22,739 nucleotides of DNA from JBBDYH01 sp040901795 (GCA_040901795.1 JBBDYH010000092.1:1-22739); one strand, 5' to 3'. Shown: positions 7,083 to 15,555, counted from the stretch's first letter. Numbers and translations are program-made. The notes: generated by a model from the sequence alone, not told the origin.

Positions 7083-8963
7083 ATGGAGGGACACCGGATG
7101 CCGCCATTCTACACCCTGCTGTTTGCCGTGTTCCTACGGCTCGTTTTCTCGGCCGGCGCCTTGGCACAACTCCCGGCTAGCGGAGATGCGATCGCGCCCA
7201 TTGCAAATCGCAGTCCGCACATCGGTGAGCAAACACGTTCCGGCGAGACGGCCGACGCGGCCCGCTCAGTTGACTCAGCGCCAGCGGTGCGTCTGGACCC
7301 GGTCGCCTTTCACGACATTCAGCCAGGCGTTTCCACCATTGCGGACCTCGATGCCAAGTGGGGCGCGCCGGTCCGCGATGGGAAAGAGCTCGGCGCCGGA
7401 CAGCGGATGTATGAAATCGCCCCCTTTAAGCAAGTGGAGGTGTCGCTGGACCAAGGCAAGGTGCTGTCGATCGTCGCGCATCTTGACCGGCCGGCCGCGC
7501 TTGCAGAGGCTACTGAGCGATTCGTGCCCCGGGCCGCGGGCTCGGTCGAGGTGCTTGACGATGCGGGCCAGACATTGGGCGTGGCGTTTCCCGAGCGCGG
7601 CGTTGTCTTTGCGTATGCTCCTGGCGCCAAGGACGTGGCGCAAGTGCTGTTCGACCCGATCGACGTCGAGTCGTTTTACATGCGTGCCGAGCGCTACAAG
7701 GATCTCGCTCCGCAACAGAGCCTGGCCGACCTCGAGTTTGTACTGCAAAAGCGCGGCAAGCACGGCCCGGCGCTCGCACTGGCCGCGCAGATTTTTTACC
7801 ACGCCGGGCAATTGGCCGATGCCACCGCACAAATCGACGCGGCTTTGCAGGTCGAACCGGCTACAGCGGCTTATCGATTGACCAAGGCGGAGATTCTGGG
7901 CGAGTCGGGGGACTTTACGTCGGCCCAGCAAACTTGCCGGCAAGTATTACAGCAGCCCAACTTGCCGACTGAAGTGAAAGCCCGCGCGCTCTGTCTGTTG
8001 GGCGACGTTCTGGCCAACGGTCCAAAGCGCGATTACACCAGTGCGATCAAGCACCATCTGGCCGCTATCCAGACCGCCGAGCCTCTGACGATGAGTTCGC
8101 GCGCCGTTATCCGCCGAGCGGCGAAGCACACGCTGGTCCTGGCGAATCTCGGCGTAGCGAACGACATTGCCTGGGGTTACTGGCAACAGAAGGAAAAAGT
8201 CGTGCCCAAATGGTTGGTTGCGGCGCATGAAGCCGCTGAGGACTTGATCAACCATGAGGGGGCCGACGAGAGCCTGCACCTGCTCGTGCTCCGGCGAGCC
8301 CTGGCGGCCAGCGCGGGCACGCAGGGCAAGCTTGATCCGGTTGCATGGACCAAGGAAGTTGTCCAGACCGCGCGCCGGCTCATCGACCAGAGCGAAGACC
8401 CCTGGCGGCGGAGTCGACTGGAATGGGAAGTGGGATTGGCTCTGTACGACGCGCTGCAAGCCGATCAGGCGCGCGGCTATCACGACCATGCGCTGTCCAA
8501 CAGCTCCTTGGTGGTCAAGTATTTGGAGTCCTCCCTACAGCATCGGCAGGCGACGGCGAACGGGACGCACCTGTTAGGCCGGCTATACTTCCGCATCGGC
8601 GCGATCCATGCCGTCGAGCTCAACGACCACCGCATGGCAGTCACCTGGTTTCAAAAGGCGCTGCCGTTGTTGGAACGGCCGCTGCCGGCAACCGCGTTGG
8701 CCGACATGGGACGCCTGGGAGAGTCGTTTGTGAGCATGGGGATCTCCTTTTGGGAGATCAACCAACGTAACGAAGCGATTCGGCTCACGCAGCATGGCCT
8801 GGCGCTCGTCACCCAGGGCGTCAAGAACCGTGTGGTCGACGAAGACGCGCTCACCGTTCCCTACTCGAACCTGGCCTTCATGCACCGCGAGCTTGGCAAT
8901 GCCAGGCAAGCCGACGGCTATGCCGAGTTGGCTTCGCGCCTGGACGCTCCGCAGCGGCAATAG
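7083..8963 (+). CDS. Secreted TPR-repeat protein
   Basis: A protein of about 626 residues with an N-terminal signal peptide: after a short basic start comes a hydrophobic stretch (FYTLLFAVFLRLVFSAGALA) with a likely cleavage after ALA. Residues of about 75-180 form a conserved-looking globular region (DIQPGVSTIADLDAKWGAPV, then KQVEVSLDQGKVLSIVAHL) of a kind often seen before TPRs in planctomycete proteins. Helical repeats with TPR spacing follow (GPALALAAQIFYHAGQLADATAQIDAALQVEP), then more degenerate repeats to the end (LADMGRLGESFVSMGISFWEINQRNEAIRLTQHGL). TPRs mediate protein-protein contacts; no catalytic domain is seen. The ATG at 7083 follows GGAGGGGAG (7069-7077); 7098 is an alternative with its own GGAGGG. 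It stands alone. Confidence 0.85.
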   Translation: MEGHRMPPFYTLLFAVFLRLVFSAGALAQLPASGDAIAPIANRSPHIGEQTRSGETADAARSVDSAPAVRLDPVAFHDIQPGVSTIADLDAKWGAPVRDGKELGAGQRMYEIAPFKQVEVSLDQGKVLSIVAHLDRPAALAEATERFVPRAAGSVEVLDDAGQTLGVAFPERGVVFAYAPGAKDVAQVLFDPIDVESFYMRAERYKDLAPQQSLADLEFVLQKRGKHGPALALAAQIFYHAGQLADATAQIDAALQVEPATAAYRLTKAEILGESGDFTSAQQTCRQVLQQPNLPTEVKARALCLLGDVLANGPKRDYTSAIKHHLAAIQTAEPLTMSSRAVIRRAAKHTLVLANLGVANDIAWGYWQQKEKVVPKWLVAAHEAAEDLINHEGADESLHLLVLRRALAASAGTQGKLDPVAWTKEVVQTARRLIDQSEDPWRRSRLEWEVGLALYDALQADQARGYHDHALSNSSLVVKYLESSLQHRQATANGTHLLGRLYFRIGAIHAVELNDHRMAVTWFQKALPLLERPLPATALADMGRLGESFVSMGISFWEINQRNEAIRLTQHGLALVTQGVKNRVVDEDALTVPYSNLAFMHRELGNARQADGYAELASRLDAPQRQ

Positions 8964-9032
8964 TCCCGTCGACGCTGATGGAGCAGGCGCATTCCGCGTG
9001 CCGTCGCCGCATACGCGGGCCCCTTCCCCAAC

Positions 9033-9740
9033 TTAAGATTCGCCTTCAATTGCTGCGGCTTCGCGTAACGTCCGTCGAGCAAGGCGCGTGATGACCACCG
9101 TCACCGCCACGGTGGCGACCAAGCCGACCGCCAGCAGTGCCCACTCGGCCGGGCTGCGCTCCATCGTGCCCCTTGCCACTCCACTGAGGTTCTGCGTTAG
9201 CCAACCGAGATACGTGTACATCACGCAACCGGGAAGCATGCCCACCAGGGAGCCGAGGAAATAGTCACGAAAACGAACGCGCGTGGCGCCGAAGGCGTAA
9301 TTCAACGGCGCGAACGGCAAGGCCGGTGTGAGCCGGACGAGCAGCACGATCTTAAATCCTTCGTCAGCCACACCGCGATCAAGCGCCGCAAAGCGAGGAC
9401 TTTTTGTGAGCCATCTCTCAATGATGTGGCGGGCCAGCGTTCGCCCCAGGAAAAAGGCCAGGGCCGCCCCCAGTAGTCCGCCGGTCAGGGCGCTCATTGC
9501 CCCCACGAACACGCCGAAGGCGTAACCGGCCCCGAGCGTCAGCCATGAGGCGGGCACGAAAAGCACGCTGGCGAAGACGTACACCACGCTGAACAGAATT
9601 GGACCCCAAACGCCGAGCTGGCGCAGCCGGTCCAGTACCCGATCGAGCCACTCTCCCACCGGATAAACAACGGCCGCCGTCACGGCGGCGGCGATGAGAA
9701 GCACGGCGCCAAGCAGTTTAATCCAACGGACCCAACTCAT
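9033..9740 (-). CDS. TVP38/TMEM64 (DedA-like) membrane protein
   Basis: A 235-residue inner-membrane protein. Hydrophobic segments lie at about residues 7-26, 44-68, 73-100, 150-170 and 200-222. The core of the SNARE-associated/VTT domain is recognisable: FVPASWLTLGAGYAFGVFVGA, GLLGAALAFFLGRTLAR, and the re-entrant RLTPALPFAPLNYAFGATRVRF. Family members are linked to lipid scrambling or transport; the substrate here is unknown. The start codon overlaps the stop of the uracil-DNA glycosylase gene by four bases (ATGA), so the two are translationally coupled. The pairing has no evident functional logic. Convergent with the TPR gene, 69 bases away. Confidence 0.9.
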   Translation of the reverse strand: MSWVRWIKLLGAVLLIAAAVTAAVVYPVGEWLDRVLDRLRQLGVWGPILFSVVYVFASVLFVPASWLTLGAGYAFGVFVGAMSALTGGLLGAALAFFLGRTLARHIIERWLTKSPRFAALDRGVADEGFKIVLLVRLTPALPFAPLNYAFGATRVRFRDYFLGSLVGMLPGCVMYTYLGWLTQNLSGVARGTMERSPAEWALLAVGLVATVAVTVVITRLARRTLREAAAIEGES

Positions 9741-10480
9741 GAGGCGTTTGCTCGCTGGGCTCTTGGACTGCGATGACTGGTCATCGCTTTGGATTTCAAC
9801 AGCGTGCGCGCCTGCTGAAACACCGCGTCAAACATCGGTTCGGTCAATTTGCCGGTAAACGTGTTCTGTTGGCTGGGGTGGTAACTTCCCAAAAGCCATC
9901 GGTCGTCGCCAAGTGCCGCCCTCGCCCCATGGCCAAACTTAAAGCGAGCGTTTGGCGCCCAACCGCGTCGGCGCGCTTCGTCGAGGATCGATTTCCAGGC
10001 GATCTGCCCCAGCGCAAGATAAATCTTCGCCGGCACTAGATCGAACGTCTCGGAAAGCCATGACCGGCAGGCGGCGATTTCTTCGTGCGTCGGCTTATTG
10101 TCCGGCGGTGCGCAATGGCAGGTCGCCGTAATCGCACAATCGATCAGCCGCAAGTCGTCGTCGCGGTGGAGCGATTCGGGCCGTGTTGCAAAGCCTGCCT
10201 TATGCAGCGCGCGAAAGAGCCACTCGCCGCTGCGGTCGCCGGTGAACACGCGGCCGGTGCGGTTCGCCCCGTGGGCCGCCGGTGCGAGACCAACCACCAG
10301 CAATCGGGCTCGCGGATCGCCAAAGTTCTCCACCGGCCGGGCCCAATAGTTCCACTCCAAGAATGCGCGACGCTTCTCGCGTGCAATTTGCGCGCAATGC
10401 CCCCGCAGCCGCGGGCAGCGCTCGCAGGCAACGATCCGTTCGTTCAATTGTTTCCAGGCTGCTGCAGGTGCTGAACTCAT
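9737..10480 (-). CDS. Uracil-DNA glycosylase, family 5 (UDGb)
   Basis: A 247-residue DNA repair enzyme that removes uracil, and in this family often hypoxanthine or other deaminated bases, starting base-excision repair. Motif 1 is GLAPAAHGANRTGRVFTGDRSG (about residues 64-85); family 5 has Ala where most UDGs have an acidic or polar catalytic residue. Motif 2 is HPSQQNTFTG (201-210). Cysteines C19, C22, C123 and C138 are placed to hold the [4Fe-4S] cluster. The call over family 4 rests on GLAPAAHGANRTG. The last residues (about 228-240) are encoded by repeat unit C and run past the usual domain end. First gene of a two-gene unit with the TVP38 protein; divergent from the epimerase gene. Confidence 0.93.
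   Translation of the reverse strand: MSSAPAAAWKQLNERIVACERCPRLRGHCAQIAREKRRAFLEWNYWARPVENFGDPRARLLVVGLAPAAHGANRTGRVFTGDRSGEWLFRALHKAGFATRPESLHRDDDLRLIDCAITATCHCAPPDNKPTHEEIAACRSWLSETFDLVPAKIYLALGQIAWKSILDEARRRGWAPNARFKFGHGARAALGDDRWLLGSYHPSQQNTFTGKLTEPMFDAVFQQARTLLKSKAMTSHRSPRAQRANAS
9761..9799. repeat. Single hairpin repeat (unit C) inside the uracil-DNA glycosylase gene
   Basis: GCGATGAC (9770-9777) and GTCATCGC (9780-9787) form a perfect 8-bp stem with a TG loop. The flanks CTTGGACT and TTTGGATTTCAA match those of the doublet repeats at 622-742 and 5681-5794. No inverted partner lies 80-90 bases away. The unit is read in frame as the end of the glycosylase. Confidence 0.75.
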
Positions 10481-10683
10481 CCGGTGCGCGCTTTAGTGGG
10501 TCTGGCGAAAGCCGGTTTTGGTACGGCGACTCGACGATTTTACGGTTTCTATAATCTGAAGGGCATTCGTGAATTTGGCAACCCGATGCCACATTGAACA
10601 CACGGCTCTCGCTCGCGTTGGCACCGCGGCGTCGATAGAATACCACCGGATGAGCGACCAATCTCAATGACCGAGGACGAATC

Positions 10684-11598
10684 ATGCGGGCGCTGGTGAC
10701 GGGAGCGACCGGGTTTGTCGGCCCGCATTTGGTCGCGCTGTTGGATCGGCCCTTGATCCTCACGCGCTCCGCCGTGCGCGCACGCGACGAGCTTGCCGGC
10801 CAAAACGTCTCCTTTCGCGAGTTCGATTTGAACAGCGCTCCGCCGCCATTGGCCGCAATGAACGGCGTGGAGGCGGTCTTTCATCTGGCGGGCGAGAGCG
10901 TGGCGGCGGGTCGCTGGACCAAACGACGCAAACAGCGGATTCGTGACAGCCGCGTTTTTGGGACACGCCATCTGGTCGACGCCCTGGCCCAGTTGCCCGC
11001 GGGCGAGCGGCCGCGGGTATTCGTTTCGGCCTCGGCGGTGGGCTACTACGGCTCGCGCGGCGAAGAAACGCTTACCGAGGACTCACCGCCAGGCGATGAT
11101 TTCCTGGCCGAAGTGTGCAGCGAGTGGGAGCGCGAAGCTACGCGGGCAGCGGAGCTGGGAATCCGGACGGCGATGTTGCGGATCGGCATCGTCCTCGGTC
11201 GGGGCGGCGGAGCGCTTGCGAAAATGCTGCCACCGTTTCGGCTCGGCGTGGGGGGCCGCCTGGGCAATGGTCGCCAATGGATGCCTTGGATCCACGTCCA
11301 AGACCTGGCGGCGTTGTTCCTTCACGTCGCGAAGACCGAGACGATCCAAGGACCGGTGAATGCCGTCGCTCCTGAACTGGTCCGCAACCTCGACTTCACG
11401 AAAGCGCTGGCTAAGGTCCTGCATCGGCCGGCCGTTTTTCCTGCGCCGTATTTCGGATTGCGGATATTGTTCGGCGAGTTCGCGCAGGTGTTGTTTGCCT
11501 CGCAAAAAGTCGAACCGCGTGTGGCGACGGCGACCGGCTTCTCGTACCGCTATCCGCGGCTGGAAGAAGCGTTGCGTGCAGCGCTCGAGCACAAGTGA
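10684..11598 (+). CDS. TIGR01777 family NAD(P)-binding epimerase-like protein
   Basis: A 304-residue extended short-chain dehydrogenase/reductase-like protein, the family that includes YfcH. The N-terminal Rossmann motif is LVTGATGFVGPHL (residues 4-16). The family signature GESVAAGRWTKRRKQRIRDSR follows, then SASAVGYYGSRGEE with the active-site-position Tyr, and GNGRQWMPWIHVQDL. The C-terminal DUF1731-type segment (FTKALAKVLHRPAVFPAPYFGLRILFGE) is complete. The family's substrate is unknown; some members are tied to cell division or coenzyme-linked reductions, without firm proof. GAGGA at 10673-10677 lies six bases before the ATG. Single gene; it ends six bases from the aspartic protease gene on the other strand. 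Confidence 0.92.
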   Translation: MRALVTGATGFVGPHLVALLDRPLILTRSAVRARDELAGQNVSFREFDLNSAPPPLAAMNGVEAVFHLAGESVAAGRWTKRRKQRIRDSRVFGTRHLVDALAQLPAGERPRVFVSASAVGYYGSRGEETLTEDSPPGDDFLAEVCSEWEREATRAAELGIRTAMLRIGIVLGRGGGALAKMLPPFRLGVGGRLGNGRQWMPWIHVQDLAALFLHVAKTETIQGPVNAVAPELVRNLDFTKALAKVLHRPAVFPAPYFGLRILFGEFAQVLFASQKVEPRVATATGFSYRYPRLEEALRAALEHK

Positions 11599-11604
11599 GG
11601 AGCG

Positions 11605-12042
11605 CTACTCGATCTCGGAAATAATCGTGTTTGGATCACGCGGCACGAGCGTCTGTCGCGTGCAGTCAACGACCAGGTCCAGTTCTTCGAGCACGATGGC
11701 GCCGACCAGTGCGTCGACTCGTTTCGGCTCGACGATCGCGGAAAAGACCCCTCCTCTGCCGACGTATTCGATCCACGCGTCACGCACCTGACGTCGCTTG
11801 GCGGTTCGCTGATCGGCATATCGAACCTTGACTTCACCCGCCGTGGTCAATCCAAGTTCGTCGACGACTTTTTCCGGCAACACCAATCGAGCAGCGCCGG
11901 TGTCCACGATGCCTTTCATCCGCACTCGACGAACCTGACTAGGGTCCATGTCGCCTTTTTGCGCCGATCGTACGTCGTCGTAATTGGCAAGATCGAACTC
12001 GATGGTTACTCGCCCCACGTCGGCTACTCCTCTTAGACTCAT
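11605..12042 (-). CDS. Retropepsin-like (clan AA) aspartic protease
   Basis: A 145-residue protein with the single catalytic motif VDTGAARLVLP, Asp47-Thr48-Gly49. Family members dimerise to build one active site from two such motifs. The hydrophobic-hydrophobic-Gly that normally follows is VGAIVLEELDL near residue 110. No signal peptide, so it is cytoplasmic. I chose the ATG at 12042, not the upstream one at 12102, because GGGGAG lies eight bases before it and the protein then starts with MSLRGVADVG, typical for the family. The 125-base gap to the kinase gene ends in TATAAT on the minus strand (12172-12167), overlapping the kinase stop; a private promoter is possible but no -35 is clear. The substrate is unknown. 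Confidence 0.8.
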   Translation of the reverse strand: MSLRGVADVGRVTIEFDLANYDDVRSAQKGDMDPSQVRRVRMKGIVDTGAARLVLPEKVVDELGLTTAGEVKVRYADQRTAKRRQVRDAWIEYVGRGGVFSAIVEPKRVDALVGAIVLEELDLVVDCTRQTLVPRDPNTIISEIE

Positions 12043-12167
12043 GATCTGTTCTCCCCAATTGCTAATAACGCCTAACAACCGCGGACAGGCGCTTCGCGGC
12101 AATCTGCGTAAAAGGCGAACAACCGGCGTTGTTCTCGTAGACAGTCCCCTTTTGTTGACGATTGTAA

Positions 12168-14513
12168 TTATACTCCGTCCGCCACTTTCCCGTTTTTAAT
12201 CTCGACGGTACCCACGCGTTTTTCATCAGCGCCCACCTTGCCGCGGAGTTCGGCGGCAGCTTCGCCTTGCCGCGAACCGGTTCCAGGCCGATTCCAGAAC
12301 TTCTCCCAGGCGGCAATGTCTTTGGGGCTGTCGTCGACGGGCGTCAACGGTTGCCGCGGCGATTGACGCGAAAGGAAACGCGTCGTCGCGCCGTAGTGGT
12401 TTTCCTGTTCTTGCCAGGTCAGCATTGGACGCAGCCTGGTGCGAAAAAAATCCAGGCTCGGTGAAGTGGCGGCACGCGGCCCGCGAAATGGAAAATACAA
12501 GACCAACAGATGATCTACCGCGAAGAGATTGTGGTCGGTGCGAATCGCCAGTGAGAGTCGCGATGCATTCAAGGCGTTCAACTGCAGTCCCTTTCTCCCC
12601 TGCCACGTACTGTGCGACAACTCCAGCGAAGCGGGTAAATCGCCTGACTCGTCGTTGGGATTGAGCGACAGGCAGCATTGACCGGCCAATACGCAGTTCT
12701 GCACGCCAAGACGATCGCCCGCGCGGGGCCGCCATGCCACGCAGAGGCCGTCAATCGCCGAGAGACGCGAGTTATTCAACGAGCAGGAGGCCTCGACCAC
12801 GACGATACACGTATCGCGCCGACCGGCGGTCAGCTCGCAATGGTCGAGACGCAACGTTCCACCAGTCGCCTTTAGCGCGGAGCCGCCTTCTGCGGCTTCA
12901 GATGACTCCGGCGTTGCGCCCACGGCCCAACGAACTTCGAGGCCTTCCAGCGTCAGATCGGAGTCGGTCGTAAAGGCCGCTTCCTTCGCAGCCGCGGCGC
13001 TGGCGGGCACAATCACTGGCCGGCTACCACTCGCGGCGCGGATCACCAACGCTTTCCCCTCGATGCGCACCGGCTCAATCGGCAAACGCTTCCTCCCCCG
13101 GACTTCGATGACGCCTTCCGGCGGCGCTGCGGCCACGGCGTCGGAAAGCGAATCAAAGCCGTCCGCACTTCCGAGCAGCGCAAACGCGCGTGGGGACGCA
13201 TCCACATCGCTAACCGGCGTCGAGCGTGTTTCGGGGTCCCGCGTCGCCAGCCAACCAGCGATCACGGCCATTGACGCAACAAGTAACACGACTGTGGCTG
13301 CCAGCCGCGCGGGCCAGGCGCGCCCACGTCGAGCCCGCGTTTCACGCCCGGCCCCTGGCGCTGTCATGCCGCCAAACACTCCTTCGATGCGGCGCAGCTC
13401 CTCGACCACCGCACCCGCCGATGGGTAACGCTGGTTGGGTTCCTTCGTCAACAGACGGTCGACAACCTTTGCCAACTGGGTGGGGCAATCGAGTTGGACT
13501 TGTCGCAAGTTCGGCGGCGTAAAGGTGCGTACTCGATGCAGCACGCCGATTGTCGAATCCGCGTGGAACGGTGATTCGCCCGTACCCGCCGCATAGAGCA
13601 AGGCGCCGAGGCTGAATAAGTCGGATCGGGCGTCCACGTTTTCCCCTGTCGCCTGCTCGGGCGAAAGATACTCGGGCGTGCCGACGAGCGTGCCGGAACG
13701 CGTCAGGCTGACGTCGTCGATCGCCTTGGCCAGGCCAAAATCCGTCAGCTTGTATCGCGCGGATTCTGCGTCCCACAGCACGTTCCCCGGTTTCACGTCG
13801 CGGTGAACGATGCCCCTGGCATGGGCCGCAGCGAGACTTGACGCCACCTCGATGCCCAACCGGACAACCTCGGGCCAGGAGAGCTTCCCCTTCCGCAGCA
13901 GCCGGTCGGCCAGCGAGCCGCCGGGTACATATTCCATCACGAGGTAAGGCTGTTCGGCGTGCTGGCCCACGCCATAGATTGCGACCACGTTGTCATGGCG
14001 CAGGGCTGCAGCCGCCCGCGCTTCACGGAGGAAGCGCTCGCGCAGCGAGTCGTTGTCGGCCAAATCGGCGCGCAGCACCTTGATGGCCACGTCGCGCGCC
14101 AGTGTGCGGTCGGTCGCGCGGTACACGACTCCGATCCCACCGCGGCCGAGAACCGCTTGCACGTCGTATTCGGCAATTTGCTGTGGCTGGCGAGACGAAC
14201 GTTTGCGAGCCGTCGAACTGTCGCCGAGCGGCACCACGTCGGTCTCCGGCTTTCCGATCGCCGTCCGCGGCGGCGAAGCGCGACGCATCGCCTGGATCAC
14301 CTCGCTAAGGCGATGCGAGTCATCGGCGTCGCGCAATTCCAAGGGAACCTGCGTCGTCGGTAGAACGGCCGCCACGCCGGCGAGTGCTTCGAGCCGTTCT
14401 TGACATCGAGGGCAAGACTCAACGTGACTCTCGGTCGCCGCCTGGTCGGCATCGGTGAGGCTACTTGCCAACAGAGCTTCGAGAACCGCTCGGTCCGGAC
14501 ATTCGTTAGACAT
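12168..14513 (-). CDS. Transmembrane Ser/Thr protein kinase with N-terminal zinc-finger-like and C-terminal beta-helix-like domains
   Basis: A 781-residue Hanks-type kinase. Residues 1-50 contain H30-x3-C34-x2-C37 and resemble the zinc-binding anti-sigma (zf-HC2) fold. The kinase domain spans about 116-380: GRGGIGVV loop (123-130), K145 in VAIK, HRDVKPGN with D239, DFG at 258-260, and TPEYLSPEQ. All key catalytic residues are present. A membrane segment lies at about 404-423. The outer part (about 440-700) reads like a right-handed beta-helix (SLSDAVAAAPPEGVIEVRG, LTLEGLEVRW, LRLDHCELTAG). It follows the ECF sigma gene on the same strand, so the pair probably forms one signalling unit. The start lacks a Shine-Dalgarno motif; a hairpin repeat lies 10 bases upstream. 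Confidence 0.93.
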   Translation of the reverse strand: MSNECPDRAVLEALLASSLTDADQAATESHVESCPRCQERLEALAGVAAVLPTTQVPLELRDADDSHRLSEVIQAMRRASPPRTAIGKPETDVVPLGDSSTARKRSSRQPQQIAEYDVQAVLGRGGIGVVYRATDRTLARDVAIKVLRADLADNDSLRERFLREARAAAALRHDNVVAIYGVGQHAEQPYLVMEYVPGGSLADRLLRKGKLSWPEVVRLGIEVASSLAAAHARGIVHRDVKPGNVLWDAESARYKLTDFGLAKAIDDVSLTRSGTLVGTPEYLSPEQATGENVDARSDLFSLGALLYAAGTGESPFHADSTIGVLHRVRTFTPPNLRQVQLDCPTQLAKVVDRLLTKEPNQRYPSAGAVVEELRRIEGVFGGMTAPGAGRETRARRGRAWPARLAATVVLLVASMAVIAGWLATRDPETRSTPVSDVDASPRAFALLGSADGFDSLSDAVAAAPPEGVIEVRGRKRLPIEPVRIEGKALVIRAASGSRPVIVPASAAAAKEAAFTTDSDLTLEGLEVRWAVGATPESSEAAEGGSALKATGGTLRLDHCELTAGRRDTCIVVVEASCSLNNSRLSAIDGLCVAWRPRAGDRLGVQNCVLAGQCCLSLNPNDESGDLPASLELSHSTWQGRKGLQLNALNASRLSLAIRTDHNLFAVDHLLVLYFPFRGPRAATSPSLDFFRTRLRPMLTWQEQENHYGATTRFLSRQSPRQPLTPVDDSPKDIAAWEKFWNRPGTGSRQGEAAAELRGKVGADEKRVGTVEIKNGKVADGV

Positions 14514-14523
14514 TTTTTAATAT

Positions 14524-14671
14524 GCGAGGCAAAGCCTTGCTCTCTTCTCGTTCCCAGGCTCTGCCTGGGAACGCAATGCCGGCAGGCTCTGCCTGCCGCA
14601 CAACCGCAAATATTACCCAGTGCGAGGCAGAGCCTCGCGAGCAGTGTGTTCCGCAGGCGGAGCCTGGGAAC
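14524..14671. repeat. Chain of five triloop hairpins between sigma factor and kinase genes
   Basis: Five short palindromes follow each other. GCGAGGC/GCCTTGC is at 14524-14540. GTTCCCAGGC/GCCTGGGAAC (perfect, TCT loop) is at 14550-14572. GGCAGGC/GCCTGCC (perfect, TCT loop) is at 14581-14597. GCGAGGC/GCCTCGC (perfect, AGA loop) is at 14622-14638. GTTCCGCAGGC/GCCTGGGAAC (imperfect, GGA loop) is at 14648-14671. All share a core of AGGC, a 3-base loop, and GCCT or a close variant. They fill nearly the whole 166-base gap. Confidence 0.8.
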
Positions 14672-14679
14672 AAGGAAAA

Positions 14680-15273
14680 CTAATCCGGCTCGACGTTTTG
14701 CAGCAGCTCTTTGACGCGGGCCACGACGCGGCACCGCGCGACGTGAATCGCGCCCGCCGACAGCTTCAGGTCGCTGGCCACCTGAGAAACCGGCTCCTGC
14801 TCGACGGTCGTCCGCCAGAAAGCTTGCCACGTCTTTTCCCGAAAGTCCACACGCGATTTTTCAGCGGCCCACAGAAACAGCCGCCAGGCATGCTGCTGGT
14901 CCCAGGCCGCTTCGTCGCTGTCGGCGGCGGCTGTGTTGACCAACAGCTCGTGGACCCCGGTGTCGCCGCTGCCCACTGCATGAGCCTTGCGCCGCGCGAC
15001 GAGGTCGCGGAGCTTATTGAGCGTGACGCGAAACAGCCACCCCCGGAAGCTGCCACGCGAGGCATCGTAGTCGAACCGCTCGGCGTGCGTCGCCACAGCC
15101 TGGAGCACGTCCTGGGTCACGTCGGCGGCGTCGGCGTCTTGCAGCCCGCGCGTGCGCGCGTAAGCATGGATCAGCGGGGCGTAGATTTCGACAAAGTCGT
15201 GCCAGGCGATCCGGTCGTCAGCGTCACGGATCCGCAACAGCAAGCTCGGCCGAGTTTCAAGCGATCGATTCAT
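14680..15273 (-). CDS. ECF-type RNA polymerase sigma factor
   Basis: A 197-residue sigma70-family factor with region 2 and region 4 only. Region 2 is at about residues 20-95: WHDFVEIYAPLIHAYARTRG, the DVTQDVLQAV core-binding motif, and GSFRGWLFRVTLNKLRDLVARR for -10 recognition. Region 4 lies near the C-terminus (QEPVSQVASDLKLSAGAIHVARCRVVARVKELL) with a helix-turn-helix for -35 recognition. A long acidic linker (about 100-140) separates them. ECF factors of this type in planctomycetes often sit beside a Ser/Thr kinase carrying a zf-HC2-like domain, which is the arrangement here. The leader before the ATG reads CCTCCTCCCC rather than a Shine-Dalgarno sequence. The target promoters are not known. 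Confidence 0.93.
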   Translation of the reverse strand: MNRSLETRPSLLLRIRDADDRIAWHDFVEIYAPLIHAYARTRGLQDADAADVTQDVLQAVATHAERFDYDASRGSFRGWLFRVTLNKLRDLVARRKAHAVGSGDTGVHELLVNTAAADSDEAAWDQQHAWRLFLWAAEKSRVDFREKTWQAFWRTTVEQEPVSQVASDLKLSAGAIHVARCRVVARVKELLQNVEPD

Positions 15274-15555
15274 GGGGAGGAGGCCCTTTCAAAGGCCGCT
15301 CCATCGTACTTCAGTTTGCCCGTAATACGCACGCTGAATTGCCCGGAACTGATCAGAATCCGTCCAAAGCGCCGAATCCGGTCGCTTTTGGCGCTCAACG
15401 CAAGAGCGCAGCACCAAAGGATTTGTGACCGCAGCCATTTTTTCTGAAAGGCCGTCGCTCCAACGCCGTACCTGCTTCCATGAGCTGAGAACATCCGCTC
15501 GGCCCTCGTCCTCAGAATCAACAACGCGACCCGACACAAAAGAAGGAGCCGTCCC

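Noticed and set aside
10550..10555. TATAAT as a -10 for the epimerase gene
   Set aside because: The sequence 16-18 bases upstream (GCGACTCG) does not resemble a -35, and the start codon is about 130 bases away.
12069..12140. attC-like site (GCCTAAC, then several inverted pieces such as AACAACCGGCGTTGTT)
   Set aside because: No matching GTTRGGC end is found at the right distance and there is no integron integrase; it is only a leader before the protease gene.
14297..14830. 177-residue frame on the minus strand spanning the sigma-kinase gap
   Set aside because: It runs through the hairpin repeats and both real genes in another frame, without motifs.
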